Source of the DNA: an uncultured Collinsella sp. | Lineage (GTDB): Bacteria > Actinomycetota > Coriobacteriia > Coriobacteriales > Coriobacteriaceae | DNA length: 15,180 nt | NCBI GenBank assembly: GCA_902475375.1 | Contig: CABRZC010000047.1 | Span: 1 to 15,180 of the forward strand | Reading direction: 5' to 3' | In this document: in pieces, positions 6,972 through 14,149 of the stretch | Position numbering within the stretch: position 1 is the first letter of the stretch | How the letters are laid out: the number at the start of each line of letters is the position of its first letter | Position numbers and translations under genes: made by a program | Notes under the pieces: generated by a model | Told to the model about the DNA's origin: nothing | Databases searched by the model: none | The model's input: the letters and a program-made list of their open reading frames with translations, nothing else

Positions 6972-7760
6972 ATGGCCAACATGACGAGCTCGGTTTCGGC
7001 ATCGCAGGTTGCCGGCGAGCTGGCGAGCGCCACGTTCGAGGAGATTCCCACCCTCGTGGAGCATTATCGCGAGGATCCGCGCCAGCAGGTGATCAAGGCT
7101 TGCGAACGTGCCCTTAAGCGCCATGCCAAGGAACTTGCCGAACGCGAGCGCGTCAACGGCATGTACGAGCTTATGCATGAGCTCGGCGGTGATGGCGTGG
7201 TCGTGGGCGTCGACGAGGTGGGCCGTGGCTCGGTAGCGGGTCCCTTGACCGTGTGTGCCGTGTGTCTTCCGATGGAGCCGCGCATCTGGGGCATCAATGA
7301 TTCCAAAAAGCTCACGCCGGCGCGCCGCGAGCTGCTCTCGGTGAAGATTGCCGAGGTGGCGACTGCTATCGGCTTTTGCCATATCGCTCCTGCGGATATC
7401 GATGATATGGGCATGGCCCGCGCCATTCGAGCCGCTGTCGCGGGTGCGGTGTCCGATACGGGGCTTGAGCCCGATTGCGTGCTTATGGACGGCAACCCCC
7501 TGGGCGCCGTGCCCCATGAGCGCGACGTGGTCAAGGGCGATGCCAAGATCGCCTGTATCGCCGCGGCATCCATCATGGCAAAGGTCACGCGTGACGAGAT
7601 GATGGTCGAGTACGACGCCGAGTATCCCGAGTACCATTTGGCCGAATCGAAAGGCTATGCGAGCCCCGAACACATTGAGGCCATTCGCAAACATGGTCTT
7701 TCTCCGCTGCACCGTGTGAGCTTTTGCGGAAAGTTTCTGCAGACTGAGCGCCTTTTTTAG
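6972..7760 (+). CDS. rnhB: Ribonuclease HII
   Basis: This enzyme cleaves the RNA strand of RNA-DNA hybrids and nicks at single ribonucleotides misincorporated in DNA. The product is 262 residues. The active-site set is complete: Asp81 and Glu82 in GVDEVGRGSVAGP, Asp173 in MDGNPLG and Asp190 in KGDAK, followed by AAASIMAKVTRD. The 17-residue gap between Asp173 and Asp190 fits the family. About 75 residues precede the catalytic domain, including a charged, helix-like DPRQQVIKACERALKRHAKE segment, as in the longer Bacillus-type RNase HII. ATG 6972 is used because AAGGAGG (6958-6964) is 7 bases upstream; earlier in-frame codons would fall on or before this site. The gene follows the rplS terminator, and any separate promoter is not obvious. 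Confidence 0.96.
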   Translation: MANMTSSVSASQVAGELASATFEEIPTLVEHYREDPRQQVIKACERALKRHAKELAERERVNGMYELMHELGGDGVVVGVDEVGRGSVAGPLTVCAVCLPMEPRIWGINDSKKLTPARRELLSVKIAEVATAIGFCHIAPADIDDMGMARAIRAAVAGAVSDTGLEPDCVLMDGNPLGAVPHERDVVKGDAKIACIAAASIMAKVTRDEMMVEYDAEYPEYHLAESKGYASPEHIEAIRKHGLSPLHRVSFCGKFLQTERLF

Positions 7761-7807
7761 GCCAATTGTGGAGACTGGGACCTTAAGGGTTCTATAAACC
7801 TGCTGGT

Positions 7808-7845
7808 AGGGGCCGTGTGCAACGCTATTGTTGCGCGCGGCCCCT
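7808..7845 (+). terminator. Long terminator hairpin after rnhB
   Basis: A 16-bp stem (7808-7823 with 7830-7845) includes two G-U pairs and has a 6-nt loop, GCTATT. It starts 48 bases after the rnhB stop. Only CATTTG follows, so the T run is weak, but the stem is unusually stable. The rest of the gap (7846-7948) holds no gene that I can support and no convincing promoter; the yraN ribosome binding site AAAGGAG is at 7937-7943. Confidence 0.7.
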
Positions 7846-7948
7846 CATTTGTCGGCATTTGGTTGGTTTTCGGTTTGCTTCCGGTACTTACCCGCATGAA
7901 ACCTGCCCTCATTATCGAGGCAATGCAGGGAGTGGGAAAGGAGACCCC

Positions 7949-8434
7949 ATGTGTGCCGCAGCCAAAATGAGCAAGACACAGCAGCTCAAGGAACGTTGGG
8001 AAGAGGGGGAGCTCGATTGCGGGTCGATCACCCCTGAGTTTATCAAGGGGCTCAGTCCTCGCGAGCTCGGTATGCTGGGCGAGCTTATCGCAATCGATTA
8101 CTTTAACGAGCGCGGCTATGCATTGCTGGAACAAGGCTATCGATGCTCGGAGGGCGAGGCCGACCTGGTGCTGCTCGACGAGCTCGACGATGTGGTGGTG
8201 ATGGCCGAGGTTAAGACCAGGCGTGTTGCGCTGGATTGCGACACGCGGGTGTTTCCCGAGGAAGCGGTTAACGCCCAAAAGCAGCGGCGTTATCGTCGCA
8301 TCGCGAGTTGTTACCTCATGGAGCATTATCCGCTCAAGGCGATCCGCTTCGATGCCGTGGGCGTCACCATTCGCGGCGGGCATATCGCCGAGATCGAGCA
8401 CCAGTACAACGCGTTCGATTGGCAGGTGTCGTGA
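7949..8434 (+). CDS. yraN: YraN family (UPF0102) putative endonuclease-fold protein
   Basis: The product is 161 residues. After an N-terminal extension of about 45 residues comes the family signature: GMLGELIAIDYFNERGY, then GEADLVLLD and VVMAEVKTR. Asp72, Glu87 and Lys89 form the D...ExK arrangement of the PD-(D/E)xK nuclease fold. The substrate is not established for most members of this family; a role in DNA processing is inferred from the fold and from neighbouring comM and dprA. ATG 7949 follows AAAGGAG at the right distance; ATG 7967 is a possible alternative. An earlier in-frame GTG (7817) lies inside the terminator stem and is rejected. The stop TGA (8432-8434) overlaps the comM ATG by one base, implying translational coupling. 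Confidence 0.88.
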   Translation: MCAAAKMSKTQQLKERWEEGELDCGSITPEFIKGLSPRELGMLGELIAIDYFNERGYALLEQGYRCSEGEADLVLLDELDDVVVMAEVKTRRVALDCDTRVFPEEAVNAQKQRRYRRIASCYLMEHYPLKAIRFDAVGVTIRGGHIAEIEHQYNAFDWQVS

Positions 8435-9957
8435 TGGCGTTCGAAACCTTTGCCGTTCACGCTGCCTGTATCCGCGGTGTCGAGGCGATTCCCGTCACGG
8501 TCGAGGTTTCGCTTGCGGGCGGCATCCCGGGCATCCAGATGCTCGGCATCCCGAGTATGGAGGTCATGGAGTCGCGTGGGCGCATTCGCTGCGCGATGCG
8601 CTCTGCCGGATTCGAGATCCCGCGTTCGGGCATTACGGTCAATCTGGCGCCGGGCGATATCCGAAAGACCGGTAGCGGTTTTGACCTGCCGATAGCCATT
8701 GCGGTGCTTGCGGCCGATGGGCAGATTCCCCGCGACAATCTCGACCGCTGCCTCATTGCCGGCGAGCTCGGCTTGGATGGGACGGTGCTCCCCGTCAAGG
8801 GCGAGGTGGCGTTCCAGCTACTGGCTCGCGACATGGGGCTGTCTTTTATCGCCGGTAGGTCCGACCAGCACGTTCCGTTGGCGGGGGTCGACTGCGGTTT
8901 TATCGATCATCTCTCGCAGCTTGCCCACGGTATGGGGGAGGCGGCTCGGCACTATCTGGATTCCGAAGGTGTCGAGGCTACCTTTGAGCCCGAGCTCGAT
9001 TATGCCGACGTGTTGGGGCAGGAGGTCGCCAAGCGCGGCATGGCGCTTGCGGCGGCAGGGGAGCTGGGCTTGCTTATGATCGGGTCTCCGGGATCGGGCA
9101 AGACCATGCTTGCGCGCCGCATGACGGGTATCTTGCCCGAGCTTTCCGTTGAGGATCAGCAAGAGGCGCTGTGCATCCATTCGGTCTTGGGTGAGAACAT
9201 CGATGGCCTGCTTGCAGGGCATCGGCCGTTTCGAAGCCCTCATCACAGTATTTCGACAGCGGGCCTTATCGGCGGAGGTCGCCCGGTGCATCCGGGCGAG
9301 ATCAGCCTTGCCCATGGCGGCGTGCTCTTTTTGGACGAGCTTGCCGAGTTTCCCACCGGTGTGCTGCAGACGCTTCGTCAGCCTATCGAGCGCGGCTATG
9401 TCAGGATCGTGCGCGTCGACGGCGCCTTTACGTTTCCCTCACGCTTTCAGTTGCTTGCGGCGAGCAATCCCTGTCCCTGCGGTTTTTTGGGCGATCGCGA
9501 GGTTCCGTGTCGTTGCTCGGCATCGATGGTCGAGCGCTATCGGTCCAAGCTGCGCGGCCCCTTGGCCGACCGCATCGACCTGATGATTGACGTGACCCGC
9601 CCCGATCCGCAAGTGATTATCGAGGGCGCTGAGGGCATGTCGTCGGCCGAGCTGCGCGACTACGTTGTCCGCGGTAGGGCTTTTCGTGCCTGGCGCGAGT
9701 CCCGTATGGACGATGCGGATGCCGAGGCCGAGGACGACGAGTCCCGCTCTATCGATGGTGTTGTGTCGACCTTTGCGCTCGATCAGGCGGCGGAAACGTG
9801 CGTGCTCGGCCTGTCGAAGCGCACGCATCTCACGGGGCGCGGCATCGTGCGCCTGGTACGCATCGCGCGAACGATTGCCGATGTCGCCGAAAGCGAGCGG
9901 GTGACGCAAGACCACGTGCTCGAGGCCGCGATGTATCAGGGAAGGAGGGATCAGTGA
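8434..9957 (+). CDS. comM: ComM/YifB family Mg chelatase-like AAA+ ATPase
   Basis: The product is 507 residues, the family norm. An N-terminal Lon-protease-like (ChlI) domain occupies about 1-180. The AAA+ core has Walker A GSPGSGKT (217-224) and Walker B GGVLFLDELAEF (295-306). The family's paired cysteines are present: NPCPCG (Cys347, Cys349) and PCRC (Cys359, Cys361). The C-terminal Mg-chelatase-like region ends at about 500. In Vibrio, ComM is a helicase that promotes branch migration during natural transformation; a similar DNA-processing role here is inferred, supported by dprA directly downstream. ATG 8434 overlaps the yraN stop (TGATG). The open frame extends upstream into yraN but without family homology. 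The stop TGA (9955-9957) overlaps the dprA ATG. Confidence 0.94.
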   Translation: MAFETFAVHAACIRGVEAIPVTVEVSLAGGIPGIQMLGIPSMEVMESRGRIRCAMRSAGFEIPRSGITVNLAPGDIRKTGSGFDLPIAIAVLAADGQIPRDNLDRCLIAGELGLDGTVLPVKGEVAFQLLARDMGLSFIAGRSDQHVPLAGVDCGFIDHLSQLAHGMGEAARHYLDSEGVEATFEPELDYADVLGQEVAKRGMALAAAGELGLLMIGSPGSGKTMLARRMTGILPELSVEDQQEALCIHSVLGENIDGLLAGHRPFRSPHHSISTAGLIGGGRPVHPGEISLAHGGVLFLDELAEFPTGVLQTLRQPIERGYVRIVRVDGAFTFPSRFQLLAASNPCPCGFLGDREVPCRCSASMVERYRSKLRGPLADRIDLMIDVTRPDPQVIIEGAEGMSSAELRDYVVRGRAFRAWRESRMDDADAEAEDDESRSIDGVVSTFALDQAAETCVLGLSKRTHLTGRGIVRLVRIARTIADVAESERVTQDHVLEAAMYQGRRDQ

Positions 9958-10889
9958 TGGGTGAGGACCGCTACGAACTGCATCCCGGTGATGGGCTGTT
10001 CCCCGCAACTGTTCTAGAACTTCCCGATGTACCGCAAACGCTGTTCGTGCGCGGCGACCCGGGGGCTCTCTCGACGCCGGCGCTCTCGATCATCGGCGCT
10101 CGCAAGGCCTCGCCGTACGGCCTTGCCGTAGCTGAGCTTGCGGCCAAGGTTGCCGTGGAAGCGGGGGTGACGGTGGTCTCGGGCGGTGCGGTCGGCTGCG
10201 ACCAGGCCTCGGGTTGGGCCGCGGTCAACGCCGGGGGCAGGCACGTCGTGGTACTGGGGACCGGCGCCGATGTGGTCTATCCGCGCTCGAGCGCCGGGCT
10301 CATCACGCGCACACTCGATACGGGCGGCGCAGTTGTTTCAATTTCGCCGTGGGGAATGGGACCGCGTAAGTTCGCCTTTCCGCGGCGCAATCGCGTAATC
10401 GCCGCCTTGTCGCAGGCGCTCTTCGTGTCGGAGGCCGGCATGCCTTCGGGTACGTTCTCGACGGCGGAGGCCGCCATGGACCTGGGGCGCGAGCTTCTTG
10501 CCGTGCCGGGTTCGATTTTGTCACCCGAGTCCCGCGGTACCAACTACCTCATTGCCAACGGGGCCTGCTGCATTATTGACGAGGAGTCAATCGAGATGGC
10601 CATCTCGCGAATCTACGGCACCCTGCGCTATTCGCGTCCCGATGCACCCGGTATCGCAGATCTGGACCCCACGCAGCAGGCCGTGATGCATGCGCTCATC
10701 GCCTCGCCGCTCAAGGTCGACGACATCGCCACACTCGTCTCCCTCGATGCCGTCGGAGTGCTCAAGCTCCTGGGCTCGCTCGAGCTCGAGGGCCTCATCG
10801 AGCGCATGATGGATGGAAGGTATGCGCCCTCCAAGTTTGCCCTTCACGCCCAGACGCCCTTCGGTCACAATGGAAAACGTGTCAATTAG
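9957..10889 (+). CDS. dprA: DNA-processing protein DprA (Smf family)
   Basis: DprA binds incoming single-stranded DNA and loads RecA during transformation. The product is 310 residues. It has the Rossmann-type core with SIIGARKASPYG (44-55), SGGAVGCD (75-82), VVVLGTGADVVYP and FAFPRRNRVIAALS (139-152), then SGTFSTAEAA and VPGSI. The C-terminal region (about 240-295) looks like the winged-helix DprA domain. The core reads GCD where GID is typical, and the usual AH after it is SG; the phosphate-binding Gly-rich pattern is otherwise kept. The common N-terminal SAM-like extension is largely absent. ATG 9957 overlaps the comM stop, and GGAAGGAGGG (9940-9949) precedes it. Confidence 0.93.
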   Translation: MGEDRYELHPGDGLFPATVLELPDVPQTLFVRGDPGALSTPALSIIGARKASPYGLAVAELAAKVAVEAGVTVVSGGAVGCDQASGWAAVNAGGRHVVVLGTGADVVYPRSSAGLITRTLDTGGAVVSISPWGMGPRKFAFPRRNRVIAALSQALFVSEAGMPSGTFSTAEAAMDLGRELLAVPGSILSPESRGTNYLIANGACCIIDEESIEMAISRIYGTLRYSRPDAPGIADLDPTQQAVMHALIASPLKVDDIATLVSLDAVGVLKLLGSLELEGLIERMMDGRYAPSKFALHAQTPFGHNGKRVN

Positions 10890-10903
10890 AAAGGTGTTTG
10901 CAG

Positions 10904-12241
10904 ATGCTGTTTGATCAGGTGACGGTTATCGGTGGCGGTCTGGCGGGATCGGAATGCGCGATTCAGCTGGCAGATCGCGGGTTCGCCGTAAAGCTGTGCG
11001 AGATGCGCCCGCAGGTAAGCTCTCCTGCCCACCATACCGATCACTTGGCGGAGCTCGTCTGCTCCAATTCGTTTAAATCGACCCGTCCCGATTCCGCCGC
11101 CGGTCTGCTGAAGGCCGAGCTCGAGCGCATGGGCTCTGTGCTGCTCGACTGCGCTCATCGTGCGGCCGTTCCTGCCGGCGGCGCCCTGGCGGTCGACCGC
11201 GTCAAGTTTTCCGAGCTCGTCGAGGCCGAGGTTGCCGCCCGCCCCAATATCGAGGTTGTCCACGGTGAGGTCACCCAGATTCCCGAGGGTCATGTGGTTA
11301 TCGCCGCAGGCCCCTTGTGCTCGCCGGCATTGAGCGAGGAGGTCATGAAGCTTGTCGGTGGTGACGCCCTGGCGTTCTTTGACGCGGCCGCGCCGATCGT
11401 CGATGCCTCGACGCTCGATATGGACGTGCTGTTCTCGCAGTCGCGCTACGAGGAGCAGGGGAGTGGCGACTATCTCAATGCCCCGCTCAACAAGGAAGAG
11501 TACGAGGCCTTTATCGAGGCGCTCACCACGGCCGATCGCGTGGTGCTCAAGGATTTTGAGGGCGGGGACCTGTTCCAGGCCTGCCAGCCTGCCGAGGAGG
11601 TTGCGCGCACGGGCAAGGATGCCATCCGCTTTGGCGCCATGAAGCCCGTCGGGCTCACCGACCCGCGCACCGGTCGCCGTCCCTGGGCGGCAATTCAGCT
11701 GCGCGCCGAGAACAAGGAGAAGACCGCCTATAATCTGGTTGGCTTCCAGACCAACCTGACCTTCGGCGAACAGAAACGCGTCTTCCATATGGTTCCCGGC
11801 CTGGAGAACGCCGAGTTCTTCCGCTACGGCGTCATGCACCGCAACACCTTTGTCGATGCTCCGCACGTGCTCGACGGCACCTTTGCCGTTCCCGGCACGA
11901 GCGTGCGCCTTGCCGGCCAGATTACCGGTACCGAGGGGTACATGGAGGCCGTGGCGACGGGTCTGCTCGCCGCGCTCAACACCTATGCCGAGGCTATCGG
12001 TGCCGCGGGCGTCGAGCTGCCGCGCGAGGGCGCCCTGGGCGCGCTTGTGGGGTATGCGACCGATCCGGCTACGGTGGGCTATCAACCCATGCACGTTAAC
12101 TTTGGCCTCGTTCCACCGCTCGAGGACGGTAAGCGTCGCAGCAAGCGCGATCGTTACCAGGCCTACGCGGATCGCGCCCTCAAGGTCTTGGACGCCTATC
12201 TGGAAACGCGCTCCGATCTGTTTGGAGGCGAGAGGTCATAG
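10904..12241 (+). CDS. trmFO: Methylenetetrahydrofolate-tRNA-(uracil-5-)-methyltransferase
   Basis: This folate/FAD-dependent enzyme makes 5-methyluridine at position 54 of the tRNA T-loop. The product is 445 residues. The FAD dinucleotide-binding motif VIGGGLAGSE is at 8-17, followed by CEMRP. Cys53 (ELVCSNSFKS) and Cys227 (LFQACQPAEE) correspond to the two catalytic cysteines known from the Bacillus enzyme. ATG 10904 is chosen because AAAGGTG (10890-10896) lies 7 bases upstream; the TTG at 10898 is too close to that site. It follows dprA by 14 bases. The stop TAG (12239-12241) lies inside the likely translation start of xerC. Confidence 0.96.
   Translation: MLFDQVTVIGGGLAGSECAIQLADRGFAVKLCEMRPQVSSPAHHTDHLAELVCSNSFKSTRPDSAAGLLKAELERMGSVLLDCAHRAAVPAGGALAVDRVKFSELVEAEVAARPNIEVVHGEVTQIPEGHVVIAAGPLCSPALSEEVMKLVGGDALAFFDAAAPIVDASTLDMDVLFSQSRYEEQGSGDYLNAPLNKEEYEAFIEALTTADRVVLKDFEGGDLFQACQPAEEVARTGKDAIRFGAMKPVGLTDPRTGRRPWAAIQLRAENKEKTAYNLVGFQTNLTFGEQKRVFHMVPGLENAEFFRYGVMHRNTFVDAPHVLDGTFAVPGTSVRLAGQITGTEGYMEAVATGLLAALNTYAEAIGAAGVELPREGALGALVGYATDPATVGYQPMHVNFGLVPPLEDGKRRSKRDRYQAYADRALKVLDAYLETRSDLFGGERS
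12224..12228 (+). promoter_or_regulatory. GGAGG ribosome binding site for xerC
   Basis: GGAGG lies in the last codons of trmFO, 9 bases before the ATA at 12238 and 21 bases before the CTG at 12250. Its position favours initiation at or near 12238 rather than at the TTG at 12415. Confidence 0.55.
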
Positions 12242-13158
12242 CCTTTGACCTGTACGATGCCGTCGACTCGTTCATTGCCTACATTGCACGCGTCGAAGGG
12301 CTCGCTCCCAATACGGTAACCGCCTACGCCTCGCGGCTCGAGCGCTTCGCCGCGTGGTGCGACCGCCAGGGCATCGACGCTCGCGCTGCCGACGTACGGA
12401 CCGTTCGCTCCTATTTGGCCGAGCTGTCGCGTGGCCAGGTGGCGGCTCGGACCCTTGCGGCGCATCTGTCTGCCATTCGCTCGCTCTATCGTTGGATGGC
12501 TGCCGAGGGAATCGTTGAGGGCGATGCGGTCTCGGCGATATCCTCACCCAAACTGCCGCGCGATCTTCCCGGTGTGCTGACGACCCGGCAAGTCGAGTCG
12601 TTGCTCAAGGCCCCCGACACCTCGACGCCTGCGGGGCTGCGCGATGCGGCGATGCTCGAGCTGCTCTATGCCTCCGGCGCGAGAATCTCGGAGCTCGCGG
12701 CGCTCAACATGGAGTCTATTGGTTGGTCCGAGCGAACGCTGCGACTTTGGGGCAAGGGGAACAAGGAGCGTATCGTGCCCCTGTATCGGCGCGCTCTCGA
12801 GGCGACCCGCCGCTATATTGAGGAGGGGAGGCCACAGCTCCTTGTGCAGGCAAAGCGTTTCGATAGCGCGAACGGCGTGCATCCGCTGTTTATCTCGGCG
12901 CGCGGAAACCGCATGAGTGCCGCCATGCTCAGGAGGCGGTTCCATATGCTTGCGACACTTGCCGGTATTCCTGCCGACATCGCCCCGCATGCGATGCGTC
13001 ACACCTTTGCGACCGACCTGCTCGAGGGCGGCGCGGATCTGCGCTCGGTTCAGGAGCTGCTGGGGCATGCGAGCTTGTCCACGACGCAGATCTATACGCA
13101 TCTCACGCCCGATCGGCTTAAGCGCGCCGTGAGTCAGGCCCACCCCCGCGGCGAGTAG
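12238..13158 (+). CDS. xerC: XerC/XerD-type tyrosine recombinase with non-canonical start
   Basis: The product is about 306 residues if read from ATA 12238, the normal Xer length. The N-terminal SAM-like domain begins at once (AFDLYDAVDSFIAYIARVEG) and runs to about residue 90. The catalytic set is complete: Arg149 (SGARISEL), Lys173 (GKGNKER), His251 and Arg254 (HAMRHTF), His277 (LGHASLSTTQ) and nucleophile Tyr286. No in-frame ATG, GTG or TTG exists between the upstream stop (12130-12132) and TTG 12415, yet starting at 12415 would remove 59 residues of conserved domain. ATA 12238 overlaps the trmFO TAG by 4 bases and sits 9 bases after GGAGG; CTG 12250 is an alternative. The trmFO-xerC order, as in Bacillus, supports chromosome dimer resolution rather than a mobile integrase. 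XerC versus XerD is judged from context. Confidence 0.82.
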   Translation: MAFDLYDAVDSFIAYIARVEGLAPNTVTAYASRLERFAAWCDRQGIDARAADVRTVRSYLAELSRGQVAARTLAAHLSAIRSLYRWMAAEGIVEGDAVSAISSPKLPRDLPGVLTTRQVESLLKAPDTSTPAGLRDAAMLELLYASGARISELAALNMESIGWSERTLRLWGKGNKERIVPLYRRALEATRRYIEEGRPQLLVQAKRFDSANGVHPLFISARGNRMSAAMLRRRFHMLATLAGIPADIAPHAMRHTFATDLLEGGADLRSVQELLGHASLSTTQIYTHLTPDRLKRAVSQAHPRGE

Positions 13159-13174
13159 GAGAAGGGCCCCCGCG

Positions 13175-13196
13175 CCGCACCGAGGTGTGTGGTTTT
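13175..13196 (+). terminator. Probable terminator after xerC
   Basis: CCGCAC (13175-13180) pairs with GTGTGG (13187-13192), including one G-U, followed by TTTTGATT. It is short but correctly placed 16 bases after the xerC stop and just before the rpsB promoter. Confidence 0.5.
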
Positions 13197-13205
13197 GATT
13201 GCGGG

Positions 13206-13234
13206 TTGGCAGGAAGATGCATTCCTGCTATCAT
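13206..13234 (+). promoter_or_regulatory. Sigma-A-type promoter of rpsB-tsf
   Basis: TTGGCA (13206-13211), a 17-bp spacer and TATCAT (13229-13234). The -35 box matches consensus at five of six positions and the -10 box at four of six. Transcription should start near 13241, leaving a leader of about 135 nt before rpsB. Confidence 0.75.
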
Positions 13235-13240
13235 TCATCG

Positions 13241-13375
13241 GGTTGCTTCACGGCAACAGGTTTTTATCACGCACGCGCGGCTACTTCATACCGTGGTGCC
13301 CGGGCTTTGGTAGCACATGTCCGGGTTGGTTTTGGAGGATGACCCCGCGCGGAGGCAAACCACAGGAGGTTTAAC
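13241..13375 (+). promoter_or_regulatory. Structured rpsB 5' leader
   Basis: The leader opens with GTTGC (13242-13246) pairing with GCAAC (13253-13257), followed by AGG and T5 (13261-13265), which resembles a weak attenuator. A second possible pairing is CCCGG (13299-13303) with CCGGG (13321-13325). The ribosome binding site AGGAGGT (13364-13370) ends the leader. S2 represses its own mRNA in other bacteria; a similar control here is inferred. Confidence 0.4.
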
Positions 13376-14104
13376 ATGGCTACCAAGATTAATATCCGCA
13401 CCCTGCTCGAGGCCGGCTGCCACTTCGGTCACCAGACCCGTCGCTGGAACCCCAAGATGAAGCCGTTCATCTTCGGTGAGCGCAACGGCATCTACATCCT
13501 CGACCTCAAGCAGACCATCCTCGACGCCGACCAGGCCTACACCTTTGTCAAGAACGTCGCCAAGGGCGGCAACGTGCTGTTCGTCGGCACCAAGAAGCAG
13601 GCTCAGGAGGCCGTCAAGAACGCTGCTGAGCGCGCCAACATGCCTTACATCAACCAGCGTTGGCTCGGCGGCATGCTGACCAACTTCGTCACCATCCGTT
13701 CCCGCATCAACCGCATGGAGGAGCTCGAGGCCATGGTCGAGGACGGCCGCATGGCAGTCCTGCCCAAGAAGGAGCAGGCTGTGCTCGGTAAGGAGCTCAC
13801 CAAGCTCCAGACCAACCTCGGTGGCGCCCGCGACATGAAGGGTCTGCCCCAGGCTCTCTTCGTCATCGACACCAAGCGCGAGGAGAACGCCATCAAGGAG
13901 GCCCAGCGCCTGAACATCCCCGTCGTCGCTCTGATCGACACCAACTCCGATCCCGACGAGGTCGAGTACGGCATCCCCTGCAACGATGACGCCATCTCCG
14001 CTGTCACCCTTATGTGCGAGCTCATGGCCGACGCCTGCCTCGCTGGCTCCGGCAAGGAGCAGGTCTCCGAGGCCGAGATGGCCGCTGAGCCCAAGGCCGA
14101 GTAA
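13376..14104 (+). CDS. rpsB: 30S ribosomal protein S2
   Basis: S2 binds the small subunit near S1 and the mRNA exit side. The 242-residue product shows the family signature regions: LLEAGCHFGHQTRRWNPKMK near the N-terminus, GTKKQAQEAV, and NQRWLGGMLTNF in the middle, then LFVIDTKREENAIKEA and IPVVALIDTNSDP. ATG 13376 follows AGGAGGT (13364-13370). The C-terminal tail is acidic and short. It is the first gene of the rpsB-tsf unit. Confidence 0.98.
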   Translation: MATKINIRTLLEAGCHFGHQTRRWNPKMKPFIFGERNGIYILDLKQTILDADQAYTFVKNVAKGGNVLFVGTKKQAQEAVKNAAERANMPYINQRWLGGMLTNFVTIRSRINRMEELEAMVEDGRMAVLPKKEQAVLGKELTKLQTNLGGARDMKGLPQALFVIDTKREENAIKEAQRLNIPVVALIDTNSDPDEVEYGIPCNDDAISAVTLMCELMADACLAGSGKEQVSEAEMAAEPKAE

Positions 14105-14149
14105 ATCAGTCCTATTTAAGTCTTTTTCATCTCTTTGAAAGGAACCACA

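Noticed and set aside
10886..12094. 402-codon minus-strand open frame opposite trmFO
   Set aside because: It is a shadow of trmFO codon bias. The + strand frame has the FAD motif and both catalytic cysteines.
12415..12417. TTG as the start of xerC
   Set aside because: It would delete about 59 residues of the conserved N-terminal DNA-binding domain, and I see no good ribosome binding site just before it.
12238..13158. Integrase of a mobile element
   Set aside because: Although it is a tyrosine recombinase, its length, its coupling to trmFO and the housekeeping neighbours fit XerC, and no attachment-site repeats or phage genes are visible.
13189..13374. 61-codon open frame before rpsB
   Set aside because: It covers the rpsB promoter and leader, has no clear ribosome binding site, and shows no recognisable protein signature.
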